Positions 8,550 through 16,156 of a stretch of 42,709 nt of DNA are shown piece by piece; positions within the stretch are counted from its first letter, which is position 1, and every line of letters begins with the position of its first letter. Source of the DNA: a virus; the IMG/VR virus record IMGVR_UViG_3300021433_000009, positions 1 through 42,709 of that record; one strand, 5' to 3'. A program made the position numbers and the translations under genes. The notes under the pieces were generated by a model that worked only from the letters and a program-made list of their open reading frames with translations, was not told the origin of the DNA and did no database searches.

Positions 8550-8888
8550 ATGTCTGAAGATAATTCTTACGAAATCCTAATCCGCCTAGACCAACGAGTA
8601 GAAGACTTACATACATCACTTATTGGTCCCAATGGCCGTATCCCGAAAGTTGAGGAAACGGTTGAGGAACACTCCGCACAAATTCATCAATGGACAGGTT
8701 CCTTGAAACTAGGAACATGGGTAGTAGGAGCTATTCTAACCCTATTTGGCGGGGTCCTCGTCTCCCACATATTCCATGAATCTAACCAGCATAATGTGAT
8801 CTACGCGCCAACACCTGCTCAGGGTACAGCGGATTCGCACCACCGTTCCAATACAATAACCCTCGAACCAAGTCACCCCCAGCCATAG
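8550..8888 (+). CDS. Small membrane protein, XhlA-like holin candidate, 112 aa
   Basis: The N-terminal 50 residues are charged and coiled-coil-like (ILIRLDQRVEDLHTSLIG, KVEETVEEHSAQIHQW). One transmembrane segment follows, about residues 53-73 (LGTWVVGAILTLFGGVLVSH), then a polar tail. This layout resembles haemolysin XhlA-type accessory lysis proteins and small holins. AGGGA lies 8 bases before the ATG. The last 107 bases overlap the convergent endolysin gene. The role in lysis is inferred from topology and the neighbouring endolysin. Confidence 0.6.
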   Translation: MSEDNSYEILIRLDQRVEDLHTSLIGPNGRIPKVEETVEEHSAQIHQWTGSLKLGTWVVGAILTLFGGVLVSHIFHESNQHNVIYAPTPAQGTADSHHRSNTITLEPSHPQP

Positions 8889-9225
8889 CCAACTTCTTCT
8901 TCAACACCTGACACCCCACCGTTAAGCCCTGCTCGGGGTCGCACAAGGATGATAGGAATGGCCTATCATACCCCTGTTCTCTCGCCACTTGCCCCATCGT
9001 TTGCATCAAACCCCACGAGAAGGACCTCGCATAGGCTTCGCTTGTGCTGATTTTGTTATTGGTGTACAAAGGGGCCACATACTTAGACATAAACGCAGGC
9101 TCGTAGCGCATGGCCCACGGGTTCCACATCGACTCCTGCTCGCACACGGCGCACACTAGCACAGGATCAAGACCCGCCCCGGTTGCTATCTTACTCGCTA
9201 AGGTTACTAGTTCGCTTTGCATCAT
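8782..9225 (-). CDS. Lytic transglycosylase-type endolysin (SLT-like), 147 aa
   Basis: A goose-lysozyme/SLT fold enzyme that cuts peptidoglycan glycan strands. Visible motifs: catalytic Glu in the ES pair (Glu31-Ser32 in VCEQESMWNP), SWGLMQTMG, and LLYWNGG followed by YPEQVLARR. There is no signal peptide, so it would need a holin or similar for release. The start overlaps the preceding 47-aa gene by ATGA. It is the last gene of the long minus block, and its 3' end lies antisense to the putative holin gene. Confidence 0.85.
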   Translation of the reverse strand: MMQSELVTLASKIATGAGLDPVLVCAVCEQESMWNPWAMRYEPAFMSKYVAPLYTNNKISTSEAYARSFSWGLMQTMGQVAREQGYDRPFLSSLCDPEQGLTVGCQVLKKKLAMAGGDLVRGLLYWNGGANPLYPEQVLARRSHYAG

Positions 9226-9365
9226 TCCCCCACCTTCACCTCACTGATGTTAAGGACCTCGATGTCCACCTCTCCACTGTATTCAAGTAGTGAGGTAATG
9301 TCATCTGTATCATACTCATCATTGTCGTCACTTACTACAATCTGAATATTCCATTGTCTAGGCAT
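9222..9365 (-). CDS. Small acidic protein, 47 aa
   Basis: Reads MPRQWNIQIVVSDDNDEYDT and continues acidic to EVKVGE. It ends in ATGA with the endolysin. GAGGAGG precedes tandem in-frame ATGs at 9368 and 9365; the second is better spaced. Function unknown. The composition (about 13 Asp/Glu in 47 residues) and tight coupling support a real gene. Confidence 0.6.
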   Translation of the reverse strand: MPRQWNIQIVVSDDNDEYDTDDITSLLEYSGEVDIEVLNISEVKVGE

Positions 9366-9374
9366 CATCCCTCC

Positions 9375-9770
9375 TCACCAGATGGATTCAAAGGCCCCAA
9401 TATCCGCCAACCTATGCATACACTTCTGAAACACCGGCCCATGGTCCTCTAACTCCTCATTCCAATGCGCGACATGGCAGGTTTCATGTAAAAGATTGAA
9501 ATGTGCCGTATCGGGGGCCACGTTGTATTTTGGAAGCAACCTGATGATAAAATTCCCATCATGATCCTTGAAGGTGCAGGCCATCACGTTGGCAATTGGG
9601 CAAGGACCGTACGCCACATCCGCTACAGGGAGGGCACCATCATAATATAACTTGTTATATAACTGGTAGCAATCCGGCAACCCCTTGCATATCGGCTTCT
9701 GAATCGAGAGGGCCGCGCATGAAATACAAGCTGTTGCCAACACCAATACCAATGCCTTCATGTGGTTCAT
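9375..9770 (-). CDS. Exported SprT-like zinc metallopeptidase, 131 aa
   Basis: The mature part begins with the SprT-type pattern LYNKLYYDGALPVADVAYG and carries HETCHVAHW (zinc ligands His95 and His99, catalytic Glu96) followed by EDHGPVFQKCM, whose His is the likely third ligand. Residues 4-20 (MKALVLVLATACISCAA) form a signal peptide. SprT-like domains are normally cytoplasmic, so export is unusual. The start at 9770 is set by GAGGAG 7 bases upstream, 4 bases after the previous stop. Being two genes before the endolysin, it may act on envelope protein or surface layers; this is inference. Confidence 0.7.
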   Translation of the reverse strand: MNHMKALVLVLATACISCAALSIQKPICKGLPDCYQLYNKLYYDGALPVADVAYGPCPIANVMACTFKDHDGNFIIRLLPKYNVAPDTAHFNLLHETCHVAHWNEELEDHGPVFQKCMHRLADIGAFESIW

Positions 9771-9774
9771 AACC

Positions 9775-9963
9775 CTACTCCTCGCCAAGTGGGAATACCA
9801 CCTGCCCGCCACTTCGCAAACGCTTTGGCTTAAGCGGACCTTCCTCATAATCCTTATCCGTCTTCCCATGCCCCCCGGTCGCCACACAATCAATACACCG
9901 CTCGCAGGAGGCGCAGATATCTTCCTGATAGACCTCCCTACGGCAATGACTGCAACGGATCAT
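9775..9963 (-). CDS. Zinc-ribbon small protein, 62 aa
   Basis: Cys4-Cys7 and Cys17-Cys20-Cys23-Cys26 form CxxC pairs typical of a zinc ribbon, followed by a basic tail. It overlaps the DUF3310 gene by 26 bases; GAGG lies 6 bases before the ATG. Function unknown; nucleic-acid binding is a reasonable guess. Confidence 0.65.
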   Translation of the reverse strand: MIRCSHCRREVYQEDICASCERCIDCVATGGHGKTDKDYEEGPLKPKRLRSGGQVVFPLGEE

Positions 9964-10243
9964 CCTTGGCCTCCCTCGCTATCTCCCGCTCCAAATACCA
10001 TTGAGCCTTCTTCAAATCTTCTAACCGCTTTCCCTTGTGGTCGCACCTGCTAATATACTTGATAACTTGTCCAAGATGGTAGCCAAGATTCCAGTCCTCG
10101 ATAACGTCGATGGTTTCGATGGCACCGTGAGTATAATGTTTGGGGTGATTCACTGCATCACCCCGTCTAGCCAATATTAATGTACAGTCATAGCACAAAC
10201 ATTGTTGAGTGTGCCCATTTGTTCTTAGTGGTTGATTGCTCAT
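9938..10243 (-). CDS. DUF3310 family protein, 101 aa
   Basis: Contains the family signature DAVNHPKHYTHGAIETIDVI, then GYHLGQVIKYISRCDHKG and LEDLKKAQWYLEREI. DUF3310 proteins are widespread in phages and are annotated as unknown or nucleotide-kinase associated. The N-terminal 28 residues carry an extra Cys-rich stretch (QQCLCYDC). ATGA overlap with the upstream phosphoesterase gene. Confidence 0.85.
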   Translation of the reverse strand: MSNQPLRTNGHTQQCLCYDCTLILARRGDAVNHPKHYTHGAIETIDVIEDWNLGYHLGQVIKYISRCDHKGKRLEDLKKAQWYLEREIAREAKDDPLQSLP

Positions 10244-11115
10244 CTTACGTTAATCGCCCACTTTCCATCAGGCGTGAGGTCAATTCGCGCCATGATGATA
10301 TCATTCGGACTCATGCCTGCCACCTCGCCATAGCCACCGAAGTAGTCCAAGAAGCTCGATGACATTGCGCCTGCTACCTTCTTGTCCACCACCTTATTCG
10401 TCGCCGCATCATGGTCCCTTCGGGTGCTCCACATCATCATGCCCTGATGCAGATGGCCTACCAGCGTGACCTCTGCGCCCGCACTAAGTTCCTTCATCGC
10501 CTGATAGATCATATTCAGCTTGGCCCCCGGAGTCCTCGCCGCCCCCCGACCATGCCACAGAAAAATTGTGAATTTCTTGTGCTTGCCATACTGAATGTTA
10601 ACGAACTGCTGCCCCGCACTATAGGGCACCCGCAATAGGGTCGCAATCAGCACTCCTAGGTCCCCAAACGTCTTCACCCCCCGACGCTCGTGATTGCCAC
10701 CCACATAACCTAATATCCTCGCTCGCAAGGGGGCGAATAGTTCACAGAATCGGTATACCTGCGACTGTGAGTCGAAAAGGTTCTCAAACGGCGAACCAAC
10801 ACTCAACACATTCGCTGCGTCAATCAGGTCGCCCCCAAGGACCACGAACCGCGTAGGCGACGAGAGCACCCAATCCCTATACTTCACCACCTCCTTGACA
10901 TTACAACACACATGCCCGAATTGGAGGTCGGTGAGGTGTAGAATCTCAATACCTTTGGGGAACCTTTTAGGATCAAACCGCCAAGTCACATACTTCGCCT
11001 GCGCATCATAGTGCATCCCCGTCTGAGGCTGAACTTCATACTCAGGAAGGGATGCTTGAAGTTCATTCAACAATTTGAGTGTCGTGGGTGGTAGCTTGAC
11101 CTTTTCGATATTCAT
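10240..11115 (-). CDS. Calcineurin-like metallophosphoesterase, 291 aa
   Basis: The metal-binding blocks appear in order: LHLTDLQFGHV (Asp, His/Gln), VVLGGDLID (GD), YVGGNHERR (GNHE), FLWHGRG (His) and VGHLHQ (GHxH). The enzyme hydrolyses phosphoesters; phage members may act on DNA or RNA ends or on cyclic nucleotides. The D-x-H of block I is D-L-Q here, a change at a usual metal ligand. Start 11115 is chosen for the ATGA overlap with the previous gene. Its place between DNA metabolism and lysis genes does not identify a substrate. Confidence 0.85.
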   Translation of the reverse strand: MNIEKVKLPPTTLKLLNELQASLPEYEVQPQTGMHYDAQAKYVTWRFDPKRFPKGIEILHLTDLQFGHVCCNVKEVVKYRDWVLSSPTRFVVLGGDLIDAANVLSVGSPFENLFDSQSQVYRFCELFAPLRARILGYVGGNHERRGVKTFGDLGVLIATLLRVPYSAGQQFVNIQYGKHKKFTIFLWHGRGAARTPGAKLNMIYQAMKELSAGAEVTLVGHLHQGMMMWSTRRDHDAATNKVVDKKVAGAMSSSFLDYFGGYGEVAGMSPNDIIMARIDLTPDGKWAINVR

Positions 11116-11321
11116 TGAGCACCTGCCTTCATCCATTTATCGTATTCCCCTTTGCATATTTCGCACAAAACAGTGTCATAAACAAGGCCAGAAAACCAAC
11201 TTTTGTGTATGCGCCTAATGAGGTCAAAAGAACTTTCATCTGGACCAAATTGTCTTATGACATCCTTTGACCCGCAACGGTCACAAATATATTCATAATT
11301 GCTGGTTACTTTTAGGCTCAT
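11112..11321 (-). CDS. Zinc-ribbon small protein, 69 aa
   Basis: CxxC pairs at YICDRCGSKD and VLCEICKGE flank a helical middle, so a zinc ribbon is likely. The ATG at 11321 has AAGGAG 8 bases upstream; a longer reading to 11426 is not needed. Overlaps both neighbours by ATGA. Function unknown. Confidence 0.65.
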   Translation of the reverse strand: MSLKVTSNYEYICDRCGSKDVIRQFGPDESSFDLIRRIHKSWFSGLVYDTVLCEICKGEYDKWMKAGAQ

Positions 11322-11704
11322 ATCCGATTCTCCTTGATACGTCGAGTGCGTCTCCAACTCATAAGGCGAAAACGTTGCTGCTCCCGCCACGCTGCACCAT
11401 ACTTTATTCTTCGTACTTTTTGCCAAGCTAAGTTCTTTTTTCTACCTTGCTCTGTTTGTCTGTAACGTGAAGCACTTCGACAAGCCCGCGTTTTGCCCTT
11501 CTCAGAGTGCTCATATTTACTTACAGCCTTAGCGTATCTTTTTCGTATACACTTTGAGCAATAGTGCCAATTAACTTTACACCTTGAGGGCTGACAAGCC
11601 CTCACCTCACACTTCCTGCATAAGCAGGGTTTCAATTGTGCTATACTATCAAAGCCGGGATGCGAAGATGCAAGGTGGCTATTGGGTCGCTGAGTCGCCT
11701 TCAT
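11318..11704 (-). CDS. Basic Cys-rich zinc-finger protein, 128 aa
   Basis: Has Cys clusters CLCRKCEVRACQPSRC and HYCSKCIRKR in the first half. The second half is strongly basic with the repeat-like pattern YEHSEKGKTR then YRQTEQGRKK, seen in several phage zinc-finger/HNH-associated proteins. Probably binds nucleic acid. No complete HNH triad is visible. It begins one base after the stop of the 75-aa gene. Confidence 0.55.
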   Translation of the reverse strand: MKATQRPNSHLASSHPGFDSIAQLKPCLCRKCEVRACQPSRCKVNWHYCSKCIRKRYAKAVSKYEHSEKGKTRACRSASRYRQTEQGRKKNLAWQKVRRIKYGAAWREQQRFRLMSWRRTRRIKENRI

Positions 11705-11705
11705 C

Positions 11706-11933
11706 TTAACACCACCACAAACAACCAGAATTTGACAACTCAAGTATCTTACCAAGGTCGCGTTTCCACACCCACCCAAGGCGAATAAAACTAAATGGTA
11801 GGTGTAGCTCTATGTTGAAGGGATAAAAACAAACGTTAATTCCCAAACTTATATTTGACAGGCTCACCCAGTGAAAATTTATAGTTGGCGCGATTACGCA
11901 ACCTGCGTTTAAATAATGTTCCTTTCTTGTCAT
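11706..11933 (-). CDS. Small hydrophobic/aromatic protein, 75 aa
   Basis: The start overlaps the polymerase stop (ATGA) and its stop is one base before the next ATG, so coupling supports a real gene. The middle alternates hydrophobic and polar residues (ISLGINVCFYPFNIELHLPF), suggesting beta strands. No family recognised. Confidence 0.5.
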   Translation of the reverse strand: MTRKEHYLNAGCVIAPTINFHWVSLSNISLGINVCFYPFNIELHLPFSFIRLGWVWKRDLGKILELSNSGCLWWC

Positions 11934-14359
11934 TCCACCACCTTCATATCCCTAAGATTCGGCCCCACCTTCACTTCCGCCCCAATCGCCAGCCCTCCAA
12001 GCAAAGAGTGCGCCATCTCCATCACGCCTTTGAGTTGGCGGGCCGCAACCAAACCGGCACTAACCGGCACCTCGCATATGATGGAATCGTGGACAAGCCA
12101 GCGTAAGGACCCTGATAATTCCGGTAAAGTGCGCTCGATTTCAAGCACAAATTCGGATTGTATAGCACTCGCTGTGGACTGGGGCAAAAAGGCAACCGCT
12201 CGTTTAGCATCGTCCCCCAAAACCCACTGACCATTACTATACTGAAACACAGAATAGAAATAGTGACGATACTTCCAAGGATTCTCAAGATACCTCTCTT
12301 TATGCGCCTGCTCAAGGACTTGTTGATGCCACCTCTTCACATCCTGACCCGCTGGAGTACCAAAATAGAAATCCTGAATCTTTTTCGCATCCTTCACTGA
12401 GGCAAAAAGACCCGGATACTCCTCCACAATGCGCTGTGCTGTGCCCATATAATTGCTGAGATGAACAATTCTTTTGATCTGGTCATACAAGGGCTCCGAC
12501 TTCGACACTGGGCGTTGAGCGTATTCCTGAGCTAGCCATTTGTGGACCCCTCGTTTAGCAAGTTCAATATATCTAGGGCTGTTCGCAAAGAACCCGACGA
12601 GAACCGCTTCAATTGCGGAGGAGTCACTTTCAACAAGGGCATACCCTGGCGAGGCCACGACCATTCGTCTAAATTCCGAAGCAAGATCATTGCGCTTGGG
12701 GACAGTTTGCACGTTGGGGTTACGGGCCGATTTGCGCCACGTGCTGGGGTGAAATGAGAACGTTGTGTGTACTTTACCATCTGATGAACACTCCCACATA
12801 TAAGCATCAATCAACTTCGCCCGCTCACGGTATTCAAGGATTGTATCAAAGATTTTGTTCTTGCGTGCGAGAGATTTTAGGTGTTTTGCTTCAGTACTTT
12901 CACGATCTTCTCCTTTAGCCTTGGGGATAGGTAGTCCAAGGTGTGTAATAAGTCGTTTAACTTGCTGAGAGCTTCCTGGGTTGAAGTCGAGTATGGCTTC
13001 CCAGCCTTCGTCCACACGCGCAAGTTTTGCATACTTTTCGGGATTTTTTGGCCCTTTTTTCCACCGTTTACGGTCACACACATCGTCAGGGACTTTGGCT
13101 TGCAGCTCCGCGAGTTTGGCATCTCGCTCCTTTTCCAACCTAGTCTTAAACTGTGCCTGATGCTCAAGGTCAAGCATCACACCTTTGGAGGACATTCGCT
13201 CCAAAACTGGAAACATCTCCACACAATGCCTCTCAAACGCTTTCCACCTTCCTTCTGTGACAAGCTGTGACATGATGCCTAGATAGGTGTCCATCGTGAT
13301 AGCCGAGTCAAGGGCCGAGTACCGTGCAGGCTCCTGGCTGGCCATCTGCTTCCAAGGCTCCACGCACACAAACAGGGGGGCCACAAACCCTAGGGCCTTC
13401 GGAAGATCACTCTGGAGCCAATGCCACGCAAACATCGCATCCACCACCCGCGCACTGATATTGCAACCGTTAGCACGTAGGCGAGGAAGGTCATAGTTTT
13501 GGTTCCAGAAAACAAGCTCCCTTGCCTGCGACAAAACAGTTCGTACCAAATCAACATATGGAGGCTGCCAAGGAAGACTAATAGCAGTCCCAGCCCGATT
13601 GCTAAAGCTAATGCGTACGATTGTATAACTTGCATCATCCCTTTCATCCTCCTCAACATCATCGCTCATTGGCGTTTCAATGTCACACACCAGGGGTTTA
13701 TCTAAGTTTTTATATAAATACCTTCGCGCCTCGTCCAGTGGGGGGTCCAACAGAAGGTCATACTGCTTCGGTCGCTCGGCCTTTAGTGCCACATCCAACG
13801 CTCGTTTGACCGCATAGCACCACAACCCACTCAGCTTGGCGTTACCCTTCATAATATAGCTTGGATGGAATGTTGGAATGGCAGGTATCCCATAAGGCGT
13901 GCTCATGTAATAGGCGTGGTGGCGTTCGATGCCTGAGCAGCCTGTGATGCGCCTTAGGGCCACATTGCCCATCGGCACTATAGCTTTTGGTCTAAGTCGT
14001 TCAATAAGACTATCGAGGTATGGCCTGCAATGCTCAAGCGCAAGTGCCCCTTCTGGAACTCGTCCATCTGCAAATCCAGGGAAAGGTGCTTTACACCAGA
14101 GCGTGTTAGAAAGGACGAAGCTATTTCGGTTTGCGCCAATACGCTTAATATTTCTCTCAACAAACCATCCGTCTGGACCGGAGAAAGGGGTACCGACACG
14201 TTGATTGTTAGAGGTTCTGATGTTTTTAGAGTCATAATGTGTTCCTGCATCTCCTATTAAAAGCACACGGTTGGTGCCAAGCCCATCCGCAGGAATAAAA
14301 ATCTCCCCCTTCTCCTCTAGCGCACATCCTCGGCAAAGGGAACCTTGGACGGTCATCAC
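11930..14359 (-). CDS. Uracil-DNA glycosylase-like / family A DNA polymerase fusion, 809 aa
   Basis: Three modules. Residues 1-190 resemble family 4 uracil-DNA glycosylase: four Cys (9, 12, 89, 111) placed to hold an Fe-S cluster, GDAGTHYD near 36-43, VGTPFSGPDG, and HPS at 165-167. Residues about 215-370 are a DnaQ-like 3'-5' exonuclease with DIET (Asp226, Glu228), FWNQNYD and YSALD. The rest is a PolA palm: motif A DSSAIEA (Asp579), motif B with Lys629 and NYMG, motif C VHDS (Asp758). Motif C has Ser where HDE is usual. No 5' nuclease domain. This is the phage replicase; the glycosylase part may read or remove uracil or modified bases at the fork (inference). ATGA overlap with the radical SAM gene. 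Confidence 0.9.
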   Translation of the reverse strand: MMTVQGSLCRGCALEEKGEIFIPADGLGTNRVLLIGDAGTHYDSKNIRTSNNQRVGTPFSGPDGWFVERNIKRIGANRNSFVLSNTLWCKAPFPGFADGRVPEGALALEHCRPYLDSLIERLRPKAIVPMGNVALRRITGCSGIERHHAYYMSTPYGIPAIPTFHPSYIMKGNAKLSGLWCYAVKRALDVALKAERPKQYDLLLDPPLDEARRYLYKNLDKPLVCDIETPMSDDVEEDERDDASYTIVRISFSNRAGTAISLPWQPPYVDLVRTVLSQARELVFWNQNYDLPRLRANGCNISARVVDAMFAWHWLQSDLPKALGFVAPLFVCVEPWKQMASQEPARYSALDSAITMDTYLGIMSQLVTEGRWKAFERHCVEMFPVLERMSSKGVMLDLEHQAQFKTRLEKERDAKLAELQAKVPDDVCDRKRWKKGPKNPEKYAKLARVDEGWEAILDFNPGSSQQVKRLITHLGLPIPKAKGEDRESTEAKHLKSLARKNKIFDTILEYRERAKLIDAYMWECSSDGKVHTTFSFHPSTWRKSARNPNVQTVPKRNDLASEFRRMVVASPGYALVESDSSAIEAVLVGFFANSPRYIELAKRGVHKWLAQEYAQRPVSKSEPLYDQIKRIVHLSNYMGTAQRIVEEYPGLFASVKDAKKIQDFYFGTPAGQDVKRWHQQVLEQAHKERYLENPWKYRHYFYSVFQYSNGQWVLGDDAKRAVAFLPQSTASAIQSEFVLEIERTLPELSGSLRWLVHDSIICEVPVSAGLVAARQLKGVMEMAHSLLGGLAIGAEVKVGPNLRDMKVVE

Positions 14360-15369
14360 GTAACCTTTCGATAATGTGGATCATACTTTTCCCAAGGAAC
14401 AACAGTGTAATACCTGCCCAACACCCATCTCTGAAAGTCACATAGTCTGCGATTGGTTCGATCAAACACCATTGGGTAAGGCATACACCCCAAAGCCTTT
14501 AATTCATTATAGCGATATAAAATTTCGGGTTCCTGTTCCTCCACGGGCCTAGTATCGGCTGCCTTTTTTCGATGATCGTATCCAATCAGCATATAAACCA
14601 TCAAATGCCTTGCCGGAATCCCACCACTTGTTATCGTCTTGATGCCAGTCTTAAACACCTTCTCATCTCCTAGATTATCCCACGCTGTATAAAGTCTGCG
14701 TTTCTTGAACTGGTCATCATAATATTTCACTTTAGAGAGAACTTGTGCTTGTTCTTCGTTGATTAAACGAATGTTTATTCCTTGATTAAAACAGACCTTG
14801 AATTTACCTGTTACAGCTTCATCTAAACGCTCTCGCCACTGAGATTGCCCAAAGAAGTCATTGTCTAGCAAACATATGCATTTAGGAAATCCTTCTCCCC
14901 TCCAAAGGTCGTGAAATGTGCTTACTCCGCGTGCTTCACCTTCCCTAGTTTTCATACGACAGAATGAGCAGTCAAGCCTACATCCTCGTTGAGAATATCC
15001 CAAAGAAAATAAATACAACGGATAATCTGAATAATCAGGCTTAATCAAATCCGGCTCACAATCTGTAATGACTTCTCGCAAGTTACTTCCAATGTTTCGA
15101 CCAATTTGAGTCAGGTCGCTCCAAACAGGTTTATATCCATCACCGCCAACAATTGCATTAGGGTGAAGTAAAGCAAACTCCGCACGGCGCTTTTCCGATG
15201 ATTTTGCAAAAATTGACGATGAGTAAACTTTATCAAATGCGAGTCCCTTCAAATCTCGTAATAATGCCGTTAAAAATACCTGGTCCCCCCTTTCACGATG
15301 CCATCGTGCAAGTTTCATAAGAGCCAAATTTGGAAACTTACCATCCACCTGGAAGCACAAAATTTTCAC
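14356..15369 (-). CDS. Radical SAM enzyme, 337 aa
   Basis: CxxxCxxC (Cys130, 134, 137 in SQRGCRLDCSFCRMK) is the radical SAM Fe-S motif. The N-terminal 110 residues have a cobalamin-domain-like Rossmann start (MKILCFQVDGKFPNLALMKL). Downstream, LLDNDFFGQ, FNQGINIRL and AWDNLGDE match a radical SAM group I recall from phages and plasmids, of unknown substrate. GTG 15369 is chosen: it overlaps the previous stop (GTGA) and begins just before the first strand; a TTG at 15396 is the alternative. Coupling to the deoxyribosyltransferase-like gene and the glycosylase-polymerase suggests nucleotide or base modification, which is inference. Confidence 0.85.
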   Translation of the reverse strand: MKILCFQVDGKFPNLALMKLARWHRERGDQVFLTALLRDLKGLAFDKVYSSSIFAKSSEKRRAEFALLHPNAIVGGDGYKPVWSDLTQIGRNIGSNLREVITDCEPDLIKPDYSDYPLYLFSLGYSQRGCRLDCSFCRMKTREGEARGVSTFHDLWRGEGFPKCICLLDNDFFGQSQWRERLDEAVTGKFKVCFNQGINIRLINEEQAQVLSKVKYYDDQFKKRRLYTAWDNLGDEKVFKTGIKTITSGGIPARHLMVYMLIGYDHRKKAADTRPVEEQEPEILYRYNELKALGCMPYPMVFDRTNRRLCDFQRWVLGRYYTVVPWEKYDPHYRKVT

Positions 15370-15710
15370 GATACTGACCGTTTTTGTAATGCACAAATCA
15401 CTTTAAGATAGCTTTTACCATCTATGTCAGGCTGCACAACTTTAATAAGACGAACTGGACGCTCTAATGCAAACGCCATGCCAAGATCAAAGTGGCTACC
15501 TTTCGAATTTTTATCCCATACAATACAAACTTCATCCGCCATACGCATCGCTTTTAAATGTGCGTTACAAATATCAAGACCAATCGGATCGTTCTGGTTC
15601 ACATCACGTGGAGGAAAGTGAACATTATGCCCCGCAGCCTCAAGGGTGCCCACAATTTCCGAAGCATCAAATGTTGCGTCTCGCACAAGGCAAATTAAAT
15701 ATATATTCAT
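15366..15710 (-). CDS. Nucleoside 2-deoxyribosyltransferase-like protein, 114 aa
   Basis: IYLICLVRDAT, then HFPPRDVNQND and SHFDLGMAFAL follow the pattern of the nucleoside 2-deoxyribosyltransferase/TIR-like fold, in which the last motif carries the catalytic acidic residue (Glu in classic enzymes, Asp here). Such proteins exchange or cleave nucleosides or nucleotides. AAGGA precedes the ATG at 15710. First protein gene after the tRNA and terminator-like hairpin, coupled to the radical SAM gene. Confidence 0.7.
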   Translation of the reverse strand: MNIYLICLVRDATFDASEIVGTLEAAGHNVHFPPRDVNQNDPIGLDICNAHLKAMRMADEVCIVWDKNSKGSHFDLGMAFALERPVRLIKVVQPDIDGKSYLKVICALQKRSVS

Positions 15711-15753
15711 ACTAATCCTTCGGTAATCATAAAGCATTTTCACAAGAAAAGGC

Positions 15754-15785
15754 GGAAGCCCCATTTCTTAACGCGGGGGGCTTCC
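15754..15785 (-). terminator. Terminator-like hairpin 3' of tRNA-Asn
   Basis: GGAAGCCCC (15754-15762) pairs with GGGGCTTCC (15777-15785), a perfect 9-bp stem with a 14-base loop. On the minus strand it is followed by GCCTTTTCTT, a short U-rich tail. It lies between the tRNA and the deoxyribosyltransferase-like gene. The 15786-15882 stretch up to the tRNA holds no convincing gene. It may end the tRNA transcript or set its 3' trailer, with some readthrough needed for the genes below. Confidence 0.5.
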
Positions 15786-15882
15786 AATGGACCGCGTCAG
15801 GGTTTTTGTCATCACGGTTCCCTACAAACCGCTGTTCGCCCGTCCGACCCACCGCAAAGTAGAGAACGGGAGAAGCTTGTTG

Positions 15883-15958
15883 TGGCTGGGGAGGAAGGAC
15901 TCGAACCTTCACCCTTCGCATTAACAGTGCGACGCGCTACCTGTTGCGCCACTCCCCA
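15883..15958 (-). tRNA. tRNA-Asn (anticodon GTT) with encoded CCA
   Basis: Folds as a full cloverleaf on the minus strand: acceptor TGGGGAG/CTCCCCA, D stem GCGC/GCGC, anticodon stem TCGCA/TGCGA with loop CTGTTAA (anticodon GTT), T stem GAAGG/CCTTC with TTCGAGT loop, discriminator G and encoded CCA. No mismatches in any stem. The phage fibre and head proteins are Asn-rich, so it may support late translation. Confidence 0.95.
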
Positions 15959-15967
15959 ACCGAATTG

Positions 15968-16156
15968 TTAAGCATCAACTTGTGGAAACATACCAATGTT
16001 TCGGGTAATCATGTCTTCCATGCTTTTCTGGTAACCCGCATGGCATTTCCAACAGTTAATAGCTGGAGGTGTAGTTTCAGAGGGATAGAAACGGCCTGTA
16101 TCTTCTGCTCCACACTTTGTGCAGATGAATTTAACTTCCTTTAGTGTCTTCGCCAT
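15968..16156 (-). CDS. Zinc-ribbon small protein, 62 aa
   Basis: CxxC pairs in FICTKCGAED and NCWKCHAGY indicate a zinc ribbon. The ATG overlaps the stop of the upstream gene (TAATG). A longer upstream reading is an alternative frame of that gene. Ends ten bases before the tRNA. Function unknown. Confidence 0.65.
   Translation of the reverse strand: MAKTLKEVKFICTKCGAEDTGRFYPSETTPPAINCWKCHAGYQKSMEDMITRNIGMFPQVDA

Noticed and set aside
11854-11882. Plus-strand TTGACA-N17-TTTATA at the polymerase end
   Set aside because: No plus-strand gene lies downstream for thousands of bases; probably chance.
11933-15369. 2-aminoadenine (Z) genome or 7-deazaguanine modification system
   Set aside because: The phage polymerase and radical SAM gene raised the idea, but no PurZ-, DatZ-, DpdA- or QueC/D/E-like gene is visible.
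15727-15921. 64-aa minus frame running through the tRNA 3' half
   Set aside because: It begins in the tRNA and reads the terminator hairpin; typical tRNA read-through artefact.
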